Part shown: positions 1 through 7,090 of the stretch, in pieces | Layout: each line of letters begins with the position of its first letter | Position numbering within the stretch: the stretch's first letter is position 1 | Assembly: GCA_045807225.1 (NCBI GenBank) | Contig: JBJMHU010000169.1 | Coordinates: 1-22,083 of the forward strand | Direction of reading: 5' to 3' | DNA length: 22,083 nucleotides | Source: Fodinibacter sp045807225 | GTDB lineage: Bacteria; Actinomycetota; Actinomycetes; Actinomycetales; Dermatophilaceae | The notes under the pieces: model-generated | The model's input: only the letters and a program-made list of their open reading frames with translations | Told to the model about the DNA's origin: nothing | Database searches by the model: none | Made by a program: the position numbers and the translations under genes

Positions 1-1
1 G

Positions 2-110
2 CGCGGCCGGCCGATCCTCGCCGAATGCGGCGGCCTGCTCTACCTCGCGCGCCAGCTCGACGGGCGCCCGATGTGCGACATCCTTCCCATCGCGGGCCAC
101 ATGACGCCGG
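2..110 (+). CDS. cobB: cobB/cbiA fragment, glutamine amidotransferase part of cobyrinate a,c-diamide synthase (truncated at both ends)
   Basis: Frame 2 of the + strand encodes a peptide containing AECGGLLYLARQLDGRPMC followed by a HMTP segment. This matches the C-terminal glutamine amidotransferase domain of cobyrinic/hydrogenobyrinic acid a,c-diamide synthase, whose AEC-G-L motif holds the nucleophilic cysteine that releases ammonia from glutamine for corrin amidation. In the family, HMTP is followed by an RLTLGYR-like stretch. Here the reading continues instead into Gln/Pro/Trp-rich nonsense, which is the antisense of the infB Ala/Pro region. The 5' end runs off the window. No other cobalamin gene is present. 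The identity of the fragment is fairly clear by motif. Whether the join is a real breakpoint or an assembly chimera cannot be decided from sequence alone. Confidence 0.7.
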
Positions 111-365
111 GGCAGCAGGAGCAGCCGGGGCCCTGGTGGCCGGGGCAGCCGGAGCCGCCGCGGCCTTGGTGGCCGGGGCAGCAGCGGGAGCCGCGGCCTG
201 CGGGGCCTCGGCGGGGAACTTCTCGTTGTACCTGCGCACGACCGGGGTCTCGATCGTCGAGCTGGCGCTCTTGACGTACTCACCCATGCCGTTCAGGCGC
301 TCGAGGAGGACCTTGCTGGTCACTCCGAGCTCCTTGGCAAGTGCGCTCACACGGACTTTAGACAC
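111..365 (-). CDS. infB: translation initiation factor IF-2, N-terminal fragment
   Basis: The reading begins at GTG (365-363) behind AGGAG with a 4-nt spacer and starts VSKVRVSALAKELGV, followed by LLERLNGMGEYVKSASST. This is the typical IF2_N helical subdomain of actinobacterial IF-2, the GTPase that places initiator fMet-tRNA on the 30S subunit. After about residue 55 it enters the usual Ala/Pro-rich linker (repeats of PAAPAT). IF-2-like sequence ends near position 110, about codon 85. The frame stays open to the window edge, but the remaining residues are the antisense of a cobB-like fragment. The G-domain and domains II-IV are therefore absent. Its place downstream of ylxR is the standard nusA-ylxR-infB order, so the gene itself is expected here; only its truncation is odd. 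Confidence 0.85.
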
Positions 366-458
366 ATTTCTCCTGTCCAGGTCCGTGCTCTGTTGCGCGG
401 ACCGTCGTTACAGCTGGGGGGTGCTCATCGCTGAGTACTCATCGGGTGCTCATCAGCG

Positions 459-794
459 TCAAACCCGCTTTCGGTTCTTGCTCTCGGACGGTGGCTCCTG
501 CGGCTGTGCCCGAACCCAGTCGGAGACCGCTGAGTGGTCGGGGGGCGTGCTGCTGCGCAGCGCGCGCCCGAACGCCCGGCGGCGGACGGCGAGCTCGAGG
601 CACGAGAGGACCGGATGCAGCCAAGCGCCGCGCCCGTGTCCACGGTGCTCGGGATCCGGCAGGACGACGGGGATGCCGTCCGCGCCGGGCCCGAGGACCA
701 CTCGCAGGAGTGCCGACCGGCTATCCGCCCCACGACACCCGATGCAGGTGCGCACCGGGTGGCCGGGCCGGAGTCCAGTCCGGTCGGTCCCCAC
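459..794 (-). CDS. ylxR: YlxR family RNA-binding protein (DUF448)
   Basis: The product is 111 residues and contains RTCIGCR near its start, the hallmark of the YlxR/DUF448 fold. Further on come GRGAWLHP and an AFGRALR segment, both family-typical. YlxR is a small nucleic-acid-binding protein. In some bacteria it is reported to modulate RNase P or expression of rRNA and translation genes; its role in actinobacteria is poorly defined. The GTG start at 794 lies 11 nt after the nusA stop, consistent with coupled translation in the rimP-nusA-ylxR-infB operon. An in-frame GTG further downstream would remove residues just before RTCIGCR and is less likely. A 93-bp gap with no evident gene separates it from infB. 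Confidence 0.88.
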   Translation of the reverse strand: MGTDRTGLRPGHPVRTCIGCRGADSRSALLRVVLGPGADGIPVVLPDPEHRGHGRGAWLHPVLSCLELAVRRRAFGRALRSSTPPDHSAVSDWVRAQPQEPPSESKNRKRV

Positions 795-805
795 CAGTCT
801 ACCGC

Positions 806-1867
806 CTAGGGGCGGCGCGGCGCGTCATCGGCACCGCTGGGGGCCGAGGTCACCTCGGTGTCGGGTCGGATGTCGATCCGCCAGCCGGTGAGCTTGGCGG
901 CCAGCCGGGCGTTCTGGCCCTCGCGGCCGATGGCCAGCGACAGCTGGTAGTCGGGCACGATGACCCGCGCCGAGCGCAGCTGCCGGTCGACGATCTCGAC
1001 CGACGACACCCGGGCCGGCGACAGCGCGGCCGCGATGAAGGTCGCGGGGTCGTCGGACCAGTCGACGATGTCGATCTTCTCGCCGTGCAGCTCGCTCATG
1101 ACGGCGCGCACCCGGGCGCCCATCGGGCCGATGCACGAGCCCTTCGCGTTCAGGCCGGCCACGCTCGAGTGCACCGCGATCTTGGTGCGGTGCCCCGCCT
1201 CGCGGGCCAGCGCCTCGATCTGCACGCTGCCGTCGGCGATCTCGGGCACCTCGAGGGCGAAGAGCTTCTTGACCAGGTTGGGATGGGTGCGTGACAGGCC
1301 GATCTGGGGGCCGCGCATGCCGCGCTTGACCGAGACCACGAAGCAGCGCAGCCGCTGGCCGTGCACGTAGCTCTCACCGGGAACCTGCTCGGCGAGCGGC
1401 AGGATGCCCTCGACGGTGCCGAAGTCGACGGTGACGTGCCGCGGGTCGGGGCTCTGCTGGATGATGCCGGCGACGATGTCGCCCTCGCGGCCCTTGAAGT
1501 CACCGAGGATCGCGTCGTCCTCGATGTCGCGCAGGCGCTGCACGATGACCTGGCGGGCGGTGGCCGCCGCCACGCGACCGAAGCCGGTCGGGGTGTCGTC
1601 GAACTCGGGGCCGATCTCGCGGCGCGACCGGGCCGGGTTGCCCTCGTCGTCGAGCTCGCCGTCGGCGGGCGGGACCTCGGTCTCCTCACGCGCCCAGATG
1701 ACGACGTGGCCGGTCTTGCGGTCGAGCTCGGCGCGCGAGTGGCGGTAGTGCCCGTCGGTGCGCTGGTAGGCGAGCACGAGCGCCTGCTCGATCGCGGGGA
1801 TGAGCACGTCGAGCGAGATGCCCCGCTCACGCTCGAGGGCGCGCAGCGCGGCCAGGTCGATGTCCAT
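806..1867 (-). CDS. nusA: transcription termination/antitermination protein NusA
   Basis: The 353-residue product begins MDIDLAALRALERERGISLD, the usual actinobacterial NusA start. It has the N-terminal RNA-polymerase-binding domain (about 1-110), an S1 domain (about 130-200, with GREGDIVAGII and GTVEGILPLAEQ) and two KH domains. KH landmarks are GSCIGPMGARVRAVMSEL and AIGREGQNARLAAKLTGW. No C-terminal acidic repeats are present, as is normal in this phylum. NusA binds elongating RNA polymerase and modulates pausing, intrinsic termination and rRNA antitermination. The ATG at 1867 sits behind AAGGACAG and only 2 nt after the rimP stop, so rimP and nusA are translationally linked. A longer open frame runs upstream to 2395, but it is just the unread frame across rimP. 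Confidence 0.96.
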   Translation of the reverse strand: MDIDLAALRALERERGISLDVLIPAIEQALVLAYQRTDGHYRHSRAELDRKTGHVVIWAREETEVPPADGELDDEGNPARSRREIGPEFDDTPTGFGRVAAATARQVIVQRLRDIEDDAILGDFKGREGDIVAGIIQQSPDPRHVTVDFGTVEGILPLAEQVPGESYVHGQRLRCFVVSVKRGMRGPQIGLSRTHPNLVKKLFALEVPEIADGSVQIEALAREAGHRTKIAVHSSVAGLNAKGSCIGPMGARVRAVMSELHGEKIDIVDWSDDPATFIAAALSPARVSSVEIVDRQLRSARVIVPDYQLSLAIGREGQNARLAAKLTGWRIDIRPDTEVTSAPSGADDAPRRP

Positions 1868-1869
1868 GG

Positions 1870-2388
1870 TCAGCTGTCCTTGCTCTGGTCGGGGCGGGCG
1901 AACTCGACCTGCACGACGGCACGCTCGACCGCGGCATACGGGAGCGTCTCGGTGCGGGCCGGAGTGGCCTTGGTGGCGGGGACCTCGAGGGTGACCTCGG
2001 TGGCCGAGGCAGCGGTCACCCGCCCGGTGAGCTCGCCCCCCTCGTGGTGCACGGTGACGAGCCGGCCGACGTTGCGGCGGAAGTGGCGCGGCTGGGTCAT
2101 CGGGCGCCCGACGCCCGGGGAGGAGACCTCGAGGGTGTACGGCTGCTCGCCCATGACGTCGGAGGCGTCGAGGGCGTCGGAGACGAGGTGCGTGGCGTCG
2201 GCGACCTCGTCGAGGGTCAGTGGCTCGGTGGGATCGGTGACCGTTCCGGCGTCGTCGAGAACCCGGTCGACCAGCACCTTGACGACCCGGCGACGCCCGG
2301 CCGGGGTGACGGCGACGTCCTCGAGCACGAAGGGCCCCGAGGTCAGGGCCTGCTGCAGGGTGGGCCGGATGCCGTCGGCTGTGGTCAT
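1870..2388 (-). CDS. rimP: ribosome maturation factor RimP
   Basis: The 172-residue product carries the RimP signatures: an N-terminal alpha/beta domain ending in YTLEVSSPGVGRPM (about residues 90-105), then an SH3-like C-terminal domain with GRVTAASATEVTLEV. RimP assists late assembly of the 30S ribosomal subunit. The ATG at 2388 is preceded by AAGGGA with about 9 nt spacing, and a candidate promoter lies at 2444-2449. It is the first gene of the rimP-nusA-ylxR-infB operon. Its divergent neighbour is the DUF4439 gene, with about 100 bp between the two starts. The length matches the family and nothing is unusual in the sequence. Confidence 0.93.
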   Translation of the reverse strand: MTTADGIRPTLQQALTSGPFVLEDVAVTPAGRRRVVKVLVDRVLDDAGTVTDPTEPLTLDEVADATHLVSDALDASDVMGEQPYTLEVSSPGVGRPMTQPRHFRRNVGRLVTVHHEGGELTGRVTAASATEVTLEVPATKATPARTETLPYAAVERAVVQVEFARPDQSKDS

Positions 2389-2421
2389 CGTGCACCGTCC
2401 CTTCTCTGCAGTTTGTCGGTC

Positions 2422-2449
2422 GGCGGAGGACCGCCGGACCCCCACTCTA
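2422..2449 (-). promoter_or_regulatory. candidate promoter -10 and leader hairpin of the rimP operon
   Basis: On the minus strand TAGAGT (2449-2444) fits the actinobacterial housekeeping -10 pattern TANNNT. About 17 nt upstream is TTCGGG, only a weak match to TTGACA. Between the -10 and the rimP start lies GGCGG-tcct-CCGCC (2435-2422), a short leader hairpin, followed by the AAGGGA ribosome site. The location in the divergent intergenic region supports a promoter, but the -35 is poor and the call is tentative. Confidence 0.4.
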
Positions 2450-2491
2450 GGACAGAACCGATGACCCCCGAACCCGTGCGATGATGCGCCC

Positions 2492-3427
2492 ATGACGCAG
2501 GGACCACGCCCCGGCGTGCCCCGGCGCACCGCCGTGGCGGGGGTCGCGGCCGTGGTCCTTTCCGCCAGTGGGTGCGGCATCCGGCTCGAGGACGACGCAC
2601 CGCGGCTTCCCCTGCTCCCCACCCGCACACCGATGCCGGCCGAGGCCGAGCTCGTGGCGCTCACCCGCGACACGGCAGCGCTCGCGACGCTCGCGGCCAC
2701 CGTGCCGGGCGCGCTCGGCGCCGATCTCGCCACGCTGCACCAGCGCCAGCACACCGTGCTGCGCACCGCCCTGCTCGCCGGCGGCGCGCCGGCCACCGAC
2801 CTCGACGCGGCGCCGACGGCATCGGCCTCGCCGGCCACGGCCACTCCCTCGCCGGCGGCTCGGCGGGCGGCCCTGGCGAGTGCGGAAGGCGCGTCCGCGG
2901 CATCCGCCGCGTCCTTCGCCGGGGTCGCCGGCGACCTGCGGGCCACCATCGCGTCGTTGCACGCGCAGCGGTATGCCGCGGCGACCCTCCTCGCCGGCCG
3001 CCCGCCGACCGTTCCCCTCGACCCCGTGGGGGGCGACCGGGTCGGCGCCCTGGCCGCGCTCACGGGCTCGGCCGGCTACTTCTTCGAGGTGGTCAGCGCC
3101 CGGTCCGCCGGGGCCCAGCGGGCTCGGTCCGACACCACCCTGGCCGTCCTACGGGCGCTGTCCGGCGACCAGCTCGCCGGTGACGCCCGGCCCGACACCT
3201 CGCTCGGGCACCCGCTGCCGTTCCCGGTCGAGGGTGCTGTGGACGCGGCGCGGCTGGCCCGCGAGACCCTGACCACGCTGCGGGCCGGCTACGGCGAGCA
3301 GCTCGGGCCGGTGGTGGCCTCGGCCGGCGGCCCGGGGCTGGCCGCGCTGACCCGCTGGCTGGGCGCCGTCGAGGTCGAGGCGCACCGGTGGGGCGTGGCC
3401 CTCGAGCCGTTCCCGGGGCTCGAGTGA
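2492..3427 (+). CDS. DUF4439 ferritin-like domain lipoprotein
   Basis: The protein has 311 residues. An N-terminal export signal carries a twin arginine (R11 R12), a hydrophobic stretch (TAVAGVAAVVL) and a lipobox-like SASGC with C28, so it is probably anchored to the outer face of the membrane. A low-complexity Ala/Ser/Pro/Thr stretch (about residues 108-140) separates an N-terminal helical segment from a C-terminal domain of about 150 residues resembling DUF4439. That domain is a predicted four-helix, ferritin-like bundle with no established function. Motifs in the second half include AALTGSAGYFFEVV and GYGEQLGPVVAS. The gene is divergent from rimP and its stop overlaps the start of the next gene (GTGA), so both are probably one transcript. 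The domain call is from memory of the family, and its metal binding is unproven. Confidence 0.72.
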   Translation: MTQGPRPGVPRRTAVAGVAAVVLSASGCGIRLEDDAPRLPLLPTRTPMPAEAELVALTRDTAALATLAATVPGALGADLATLHQRQHTVLRTALLAGGAPATDLDAAPTASASPATATPSPAARRAALASAEGASAASAASFAGVAGDLRATIASLHAQRYAAATLLAGRPPTVPLDPVGGDRVGALAALTGSAGYFFEVVSARSAGAQRARSDTTLAVLRALSGDQLAGDARPDTSLGHPLPFPVEGAVDAARLARETLTTLRAGYGEQLGPVVASAGGPGLAALTRWLGAVEVEAHRWGVALEPFPGLE

Positions 3428-4326
3428 GCGCGCCGGTCCCGCTTCCTCCGGCCTGGGTGGAGCAGGTGAGCGCCTATCCCGCCGAAGGTGGGCCCACCGG
3501 CGCGGAGTGGCTGGCCACGGTGCCGCGCCTGGTCGCGGAGGGGCTGCAGCGCTGGGGGCTCGCCGTCGACGGCGCAGCACGCACCGGGTACACGGCCATC
3601 GTCGTGCCGGTGCGACGCGGGGTGCAGCGCCTCGTGCTCAAGGTGACCTGGCCGCACCCCGAGGCCGTGCACGAGGCGCTCGCGTTGCGCACCTGGGCCG
3701 GTGAGGGCGCCGTGCGGCTCGTGGCTGCGCTGCCGTCCGACGGCCTGTTGCTGCTCGAGCGGCTCGACGCCGATGCGGACCTCACCGGGCTCTGGGTCGA
3801 CGAGGCGTGCGAGGTGGTCGGCGAGCTGCTCGGTCGGCTGCAGGTGCCCGCCCCGCCGCAGTTCCTGCGACTGGGCCCCTACCTCGCGCCGCACCTGGAG
3901 CGGATGGCCCGACGCCCGGGGGTTCCACGGCGGGTCACCCAGCGCACCGTGGGCCTGGCGCGCGAGCTGCTGGCCGACGACGGCCCGCAGCTGCTGCTGC
4001 ACACCGACCTGCACTACGAGAACGTGCTGCGCCGCCGCGACGGGGCCTACGTGGCGATCGACCCCAAGCCGCTCGCCGGGCACCCCGGCTTCGACGTCTT
4101 TCCGGTGCTGCACAACCGGGTCGACGAGCTCGGCACGGGCGCGGCCATGCGCTGGTCGGTGCGCCACCGGCTCACGCTGGTGGCGGAGGCGGCCGGCATC
4201 GACCTCGAGGAGGCGCGGATCTGGTCGCTGCTGCGCGCCGGCATCGAGGTCAGCTGGACCAGCGTGGAGGAGAGCCCGGAGAGGCTGTCCCTCACCATCG
4301 CCCTGCACAAGGCACTGGACGACTGA
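3424..4326 (+). CDS. aminoglycoside/hydroxyurea phosphotransferase-like kinase (APH(6) family)
   Basis: The 300-residue product has a kinase-like fold: LVLKV with K73 as the ATP-binding lysine, a LLLLERLDAD hinge, the catalytic loop HTDLHYENVL (D195, N200) and AIDPKPLAG (D213) as the Mg-binding motif. The DPK motif and the PGFDVFPVLHNR region resemble the APH(6)/hydroxyurea resistance kinase family (PF04655). That family includes streptomycin 6-phosphotransferases as well as many chromosomal homologues of unknown substrate. The glycine of the usual HGDLH is a threonine here, which I recall in related proteins. The GTG start at 3424 overlaps the upstream TGA. An ATG frame extends upstream to 3388, but the coupled GTG is favoured. 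Resistance is possible but not shown; the true substrate is unknown. Confidence 0.72.
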   Translation: MSAPVPLPPAWVEQVSAYPAEGGPTGAEWLATVPRLVAEGLQRWGLAVDGAARTGYTAIVVPVRRGVQRLVLKVTWPHPEAVHEALALRTWAGEGAVRLVAALPSDGLLLLERLDADADLTGLWVDEACEVVGELLGRLQVPAPPQFLRLGPYLAPHLERMARRPGVPRRVTQRTVGLARELLADDGPQLLLHTDLHYENVLRRRDGAYVAIDPKPLAGHPGFDVFPVLHNRVDELGTGAAMRWSVRHRLTLVAEAAGIDLEEARIWSLLRAGIEVSWTSVEESPERLSLTIALHKALDD

Positions 4327-4369
4327 CCCGAGCCCGCCCGCGGCGACCTGCCCGGCATACGGTGGTCCG

Positions 4370-6364
4370 ATGGCGAACCGGCTCGCGGGCTCCTCGAGCC
4401 CCTACCTGCTCCAGCACGCGGACAACCCGGTCGACTGGTGGGAGTGGTCGAACGAGGCGTTCGACGAGGCGCACCGGCGTGACCTGCCGGTGCTGCTGAG
4501 CGTCGGGTACGCCGCCTGCCACTGGTGCCACGTGATGGCCCACGAGTCGTTCGAGGACGACGAGGTCGCCGCCGTCGTCAACGCGGGCTTCGTGGCGGTC
4601 AAGGTCGACCGCGAGGAGCGGCCCGACGTCGACGCGGTCTACATGGCGGCGGTGACGGCGCTGACCGGGCACGGCGGCTGGCCGATGACCTGCCTGCTCA
4701 CGCCCGACGGCGACCCGTTCTTCGCCGGGACGTACCTGCCCAAGCCGCAGCTGTTGGCACTGCTGGCCAACGCCGGCGAGGTGTGGACCGATCAGCGCGA
4801 CCGGGTGCTGGCGTCCGGGGCGAGCGTGGCGGAGCAGCTGCGGCTGCACACCGGCCCGCCGGCCCCGTCACGGGTGGATGCCGGGGTGTGCGACACCGCC
4901 GTCGGCCGCCTGCGAGCCACCTACGACGAGGCGCGCGGCGGCTTCGGCGGTGCCCCGAAGTTCCCGCCCTCGATGGTGCTGGAGTTCCTGCTGCGCCACC
5001 ACGCGCGCACCGGCTCGGCCGACGCGCTGGCGATGGCCCGCGGCACCTGCGACGCGATGGCCCGGGGCGGCATGTACGACCAGCTCGGCGGCGGCTTCGC
5101 CCGCTACTCGGTCGACGCCGGGTGGGTGGTGCCCCACTTCGAGAAGATGCTCTACGACAACGCCCTGCTGTTGCGCGTCTACGCCCACCTCTGGCGCTCC
5201 ACCGGCGACCCCCTCGCACGGCGAGTGGCGCAGGAGACGGCCGACTTCCTGCTGCGCGACCTGCGCACCGACGAGGGCGGGTTCGCGTCGGCCCTCGATG
5301 CCGACACCCTCGTCGACGGGCACTCGCACGAGGGCCTCACCTACGCGTGGACCCCCGGCCAGCTCGTCGACGTGCTCGGGCGCGACGACGGCGAGCGGGC
5401 GGCCGCGCTGCTGGGGGTCACGGCCGCGGGCACCTTCGAGGCCGGCGCGTCGACCCTGCAGCTGCGCACCGACCCCGATGACCCGGACTGGTGGGCGAGC
5501 ACCCGCGAGCGGCTGTTCTCCGCCCGGTCGGACCGTCCGCAGCCGAGCCGCGACGACAAGGTGGTCACCGCGTGGAACGGCCTGGCGGTCGCCGCGCTGG
5601 CGGATGCCGGCGTGCTGCTGCAGCGCGCCGACCTCGTGGGGGCGGCAGAGACGGCGGCCGACTTCGTGCTCGACGTCCACGTCGTCGACGGCATCCTGAG
5701 ACGCACCTCCCGCGGTGGGGTGGTCGGCACCGCCCCGGCGGTGCTCGACGACCACGGTGACCTGGCCGAGGGGCTGCTCGCGCTGCACCAGGCGACCGGT
5801 TCGCCGCGCTGGGCGGCTGACGCCGCGTCGCTGCTCGACGTGGCGCTGGAGCGGTTCGTCGACGAGCGCGGCACCGTGCACGACACGGCCCACGACGCCG
5901 CCCCGCTGTTCGCGCGCCCGGCCGGGCGCACCGACAACGCCGAGCCGGCCGGAGCGTCCGCCCTGGCGGGCGCGCTCGTGACGCACGCCGCGCTCACCGG
6001 ATCGGCCCGGCACCGCGAGGCGGCGGCATCCGCCCTGGACGCCTGTGGCCCGGTGGCCGCCCAGGACCCCCGGTTCGCGGGGTGGGCGCTGGCCGTGGCC
6101 GAGGCGGTCGTGGCCGGACCCCTGCAGGTCGCCGTGGTCGGTGAGGGTGCGCACGCGCAGGCGCTGCTCGACGTCGCACGCGCCGCGACCTCGCCCGGCA
6201 CCGTCGTGGTGCACGGGATGCCGGATGCCGTGGGGGTGCCGCTGCTGGCCGACCGACCACTGGTGGGCGGCATGCCCGCGGCCTACGTGTGCCGCGGCTT
6301 CGTGTGCGAGATGCCGGTCACCACGCCCGAGGCACTGCGAGCGGCCCTCGCCGGGTCCCTCTGA
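4370..6364 (+). CDS. thioredoxin domain-containing protein, YyaL/DUF255 (SPATA20-like)
   Basis: The 664-residue protein begins MANRLAGSSSPYLLQHADNP and then has GYAACHWCHVM (C50, C53), the conserved N-terminal thioredoxin-like domain of the DUF255/YyaL family. Also visible are GGWPMTCLLTPDGDPF and FFAGTYLP. After about residue 190 it resembles the six-hairpin (alpha/alpha)6 glycosidase-like fold, with GGFGGAPKFP, GGMYDQLGGGFARYSVD, VPHFEKMLYDNA and DDKVVTAWNGLA. The C-terminus has YVCRGFVCEMPVTTPE, also typical. The role of the family is uncertain; redox activity or carbohydrate epimerisation has been proposed from structure. The ATG at 4370 lies 43 bp after the kinase gene. The length matches the family, and a strong terminator hairpin follows. 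Confidence 0.9.
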   Translation: MANRLAGSSSPYLLQHADNPVDWWEWSNEAFDEAHRRDLPVLLSVGYAACHWCHVMAHESFEDDEVAAVVNAGFVAVKVDREERPDVDAVYMAAVTALTGHGGWPMTCLLTPDGDPFFAGTYLPKPQLLALLANAGEVWTDQRDRVLASGASVAEQLRLHTGPPAPSRVDAGVCDTAVGRLRATYDEARGGFGGAPKFPPSMVLEFLLRHHARTGSADALAMARGTCDAMARGGMYDQLGGGFARYSVDAGWVVPHFEKMLYDNALLLRVYAHLWRSTGDPLARRVAQETADFLLRDLRTDEGGFASALDADTLVDGHSHEGLTYAWTPGQLVDVLGRDDGERAAALLGVTAAGTFEAGASTLQLRTDPDDPDWWASTRERLFSARSDRPQPSRDDKVVTAWNGLAVAALADAGVLLQRADLVGAAETAADFVLDVHVVDGILRRTSRGGVVGTAPAVLDDHGDLAEGLLALHQATGSPRWAADAASLLDVALERFVDERGTVHDTAHDAAPLFARPAGRTDNAEPAGASALAGALVTHAALTGSARHREAAASALDACGPVAAQDPRFAGWALAVAEAVVAGPLQVAVVGEGAHAQALLDVARAATSPGTVVVHGMPDAVGVPLLADRPLVGGMPAAYVCRGFVCEMPVTTPEALRAALAGSL

Positions 6365-6394
6365 CCGCCGCTCGGACTGGCCGAGCAGACAGGC

Positions 6395-6431
6395 CCTGTG
6401 GGGCGCGCCGAGGTCGGCCACGCCCCACAGG
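6395..6431. terminator. strong hairpin between convergent genes (bidirectional terminator candidate)
   Basis: CCTGTGGGGCG (6395-6405) and CGCCCCACAGG (6421-6431) are perfect 11-bp complements. The inner part adds GCCG-aggt-CGGC, giving about 15 bp of stem with small bulges. It sits 31 bp after the DUF255 stop and 9 bp from the stop of the convergent secreted-protein gene. There is no clear T-tract on either side, as is common in actinobacteria. Confidence 0.65.
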
Positions 6432-6439
6432 TCGCCGGC

Positions 6440-6946
6440 TCAGGGAGCGCAGTCGCCCGTCTCGTTACCGGACGAGATGTTCTCGGACTTGATCTCGAGG
6501 GTCCTGACGACGCCGTCGTTCACGCCGTCGTTCACCGTGTAGGAGACGATGAGGTTCACCGTGCACGACTGGACGTCGAGCAGGAAGATCGTGATGGTGC
6601 CCGGAGCACCGACGCACTGGTTCAGCCCGACCTTCCGGTCGATCGGCTGGTTGTTCCGCAGCACGACGTCGGTGATGCACACCGTCGTGTCGGCCTCCAG
6701 GCAGGCAGCCTGGTCCGTGACCGCGAAGACGAGCTTCATGTTCTTCTTGCCGTTGATGGTCGTCTTGCCGTCACAGCACTTGAACGAACCCGGGGCCAGG
6801 GTGATGGTCGGGAGGCAGTCGGGGGGGCTGGCGGCCATCGCGGGAGCCGCGGCTCCGACGGCGATGACGGGCACTGCCCAGGCAGCACCACTGGCAACGG
6901 TGCGCCGGCTCGGCCGGCGCACCTCGGTCCCCTGCGAACGAGTCAT
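6440..6946 (-). CDS. hypothetical Tat-type secreted protein with eight cysteines
   Basis: I do not recognise the family. The 168-residue product starts at ATG 6946 behind AGGTG. An upstream in-frame ATG at 6988 would precede the SD and is not favoured. The N-terminus holds RRPSRRTVASGAAW, then a hydrophobic run ending APAMAAS, a good twin-arginine-like signal with cleavage after AMA. The mature part (about 130 residues) contains eight cysteines (PDC, KCC, AAC, TVC, NQC, SC, DC), suggesting up to four disulfides. It is rich in beta-prone segments such as TITIFLLDV and NLIVSYTVNDG. A VNDG tetrapeptide is tandemly repeated. A good -10 lies upstream at 7002-7007. The gene is convergent with the DUF255 gene and stands alone, with its own promoter and terminator. 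It is probably an extracellular beta-rich protein of unknown function. Confidence 0.78.
   Translation of the reverse strand: MTRSQGTEVRRPSRRTVASGAAWAVPVIAVGAAAPAMAASPPDCLPTITLAPGSFKCCDGKTTINGKKNMKLVFAVTDQAACLEADTTVCITDVVLRNNQPIDRKVGLNQCVGAPGTITIFLLDVQSCTVNLIVSYTVNDGVNDGVVRTLEIKSENISSGNETGDCAP
6512..6535. repeat. 12-bp tandem duplication within the secreted-protein gene
   Basis: GCCGTCGTTCAC occurs twice in direct succession (6512-6523 and 6524-6535). On the coding (minus) strand it gives the in-frame repeat VNDG-VNDG. It looks like a recent slippage duplication in a surface-exposed loop. Confidence 0.85.
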
Positions 6947-7001
6947 GACACACCTATGGCTCAACGCCGGGCTTCCCTGCTGAAACACGGCTGAGTTCGC
7001 G

Positions 7002-7007
7002 ACCCTA
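7002..7007 (-). promoter_or_regulatory. candidate -10 element for the secreted-protein gene
   Basis: The minus strand has TAGGGT (7007-7002), a common actinobacterial sigma-A -10 sequence, about 55 nt upstream of the ATG at 6946. The -35 region, near CTGGAC, is weak. A perfect 12-nt palindrome, GCGCGTACGCGC (7044-7055), lies just upstream and could be an operator or chance in this GC-rich DNA. Confidence 0.4.
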
Positions 7008-7060
7008 CCAGTCAGATGACCTCGTCCAGCACCACGGTGCGTCGCGCGTACGCGCAGGTC

Positions 7061-7089
7061 ACGCGGCGTGTCGTCAGGGCACGCCGCGT
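7061..7089 (-). terminator. hairpin immediately after apbE (terminator candidate)
   Basis: ACGCGGCGTG (7061-7070) and CACGCCGCGT (7080-7089) form a perfect 10-bp stem with a 9-nt loop. It starts one base beyond the apbE stop codon on the minus strand. There is no T-tract. The position suits termination of the three-gene redox operon. Confidence 0.55.
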
Positions 7090-7090
7090 C

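Noticed and set aside
25..891. 288-residue + strand frame crossing the cobB/infB join and ylxR
   Set aside because: It is not in the cobB frame and runs antisense to infB and ylxR; the sequence is compositionally random.
4868..6421. 517-residue minus-strand frame opposite the DUF255 gene
   Set aside because: The + strand gene carries all the family motifs; the antisense product is Gly/Arg/His-rich with no domain.
7044..7055. Perfect palindrome GCGCGTACGCGC as an operator
   Set aside because: Short G/C palindromes are common by chance at this base composition and no second copy or partner was found; noted only under the promoter entry.
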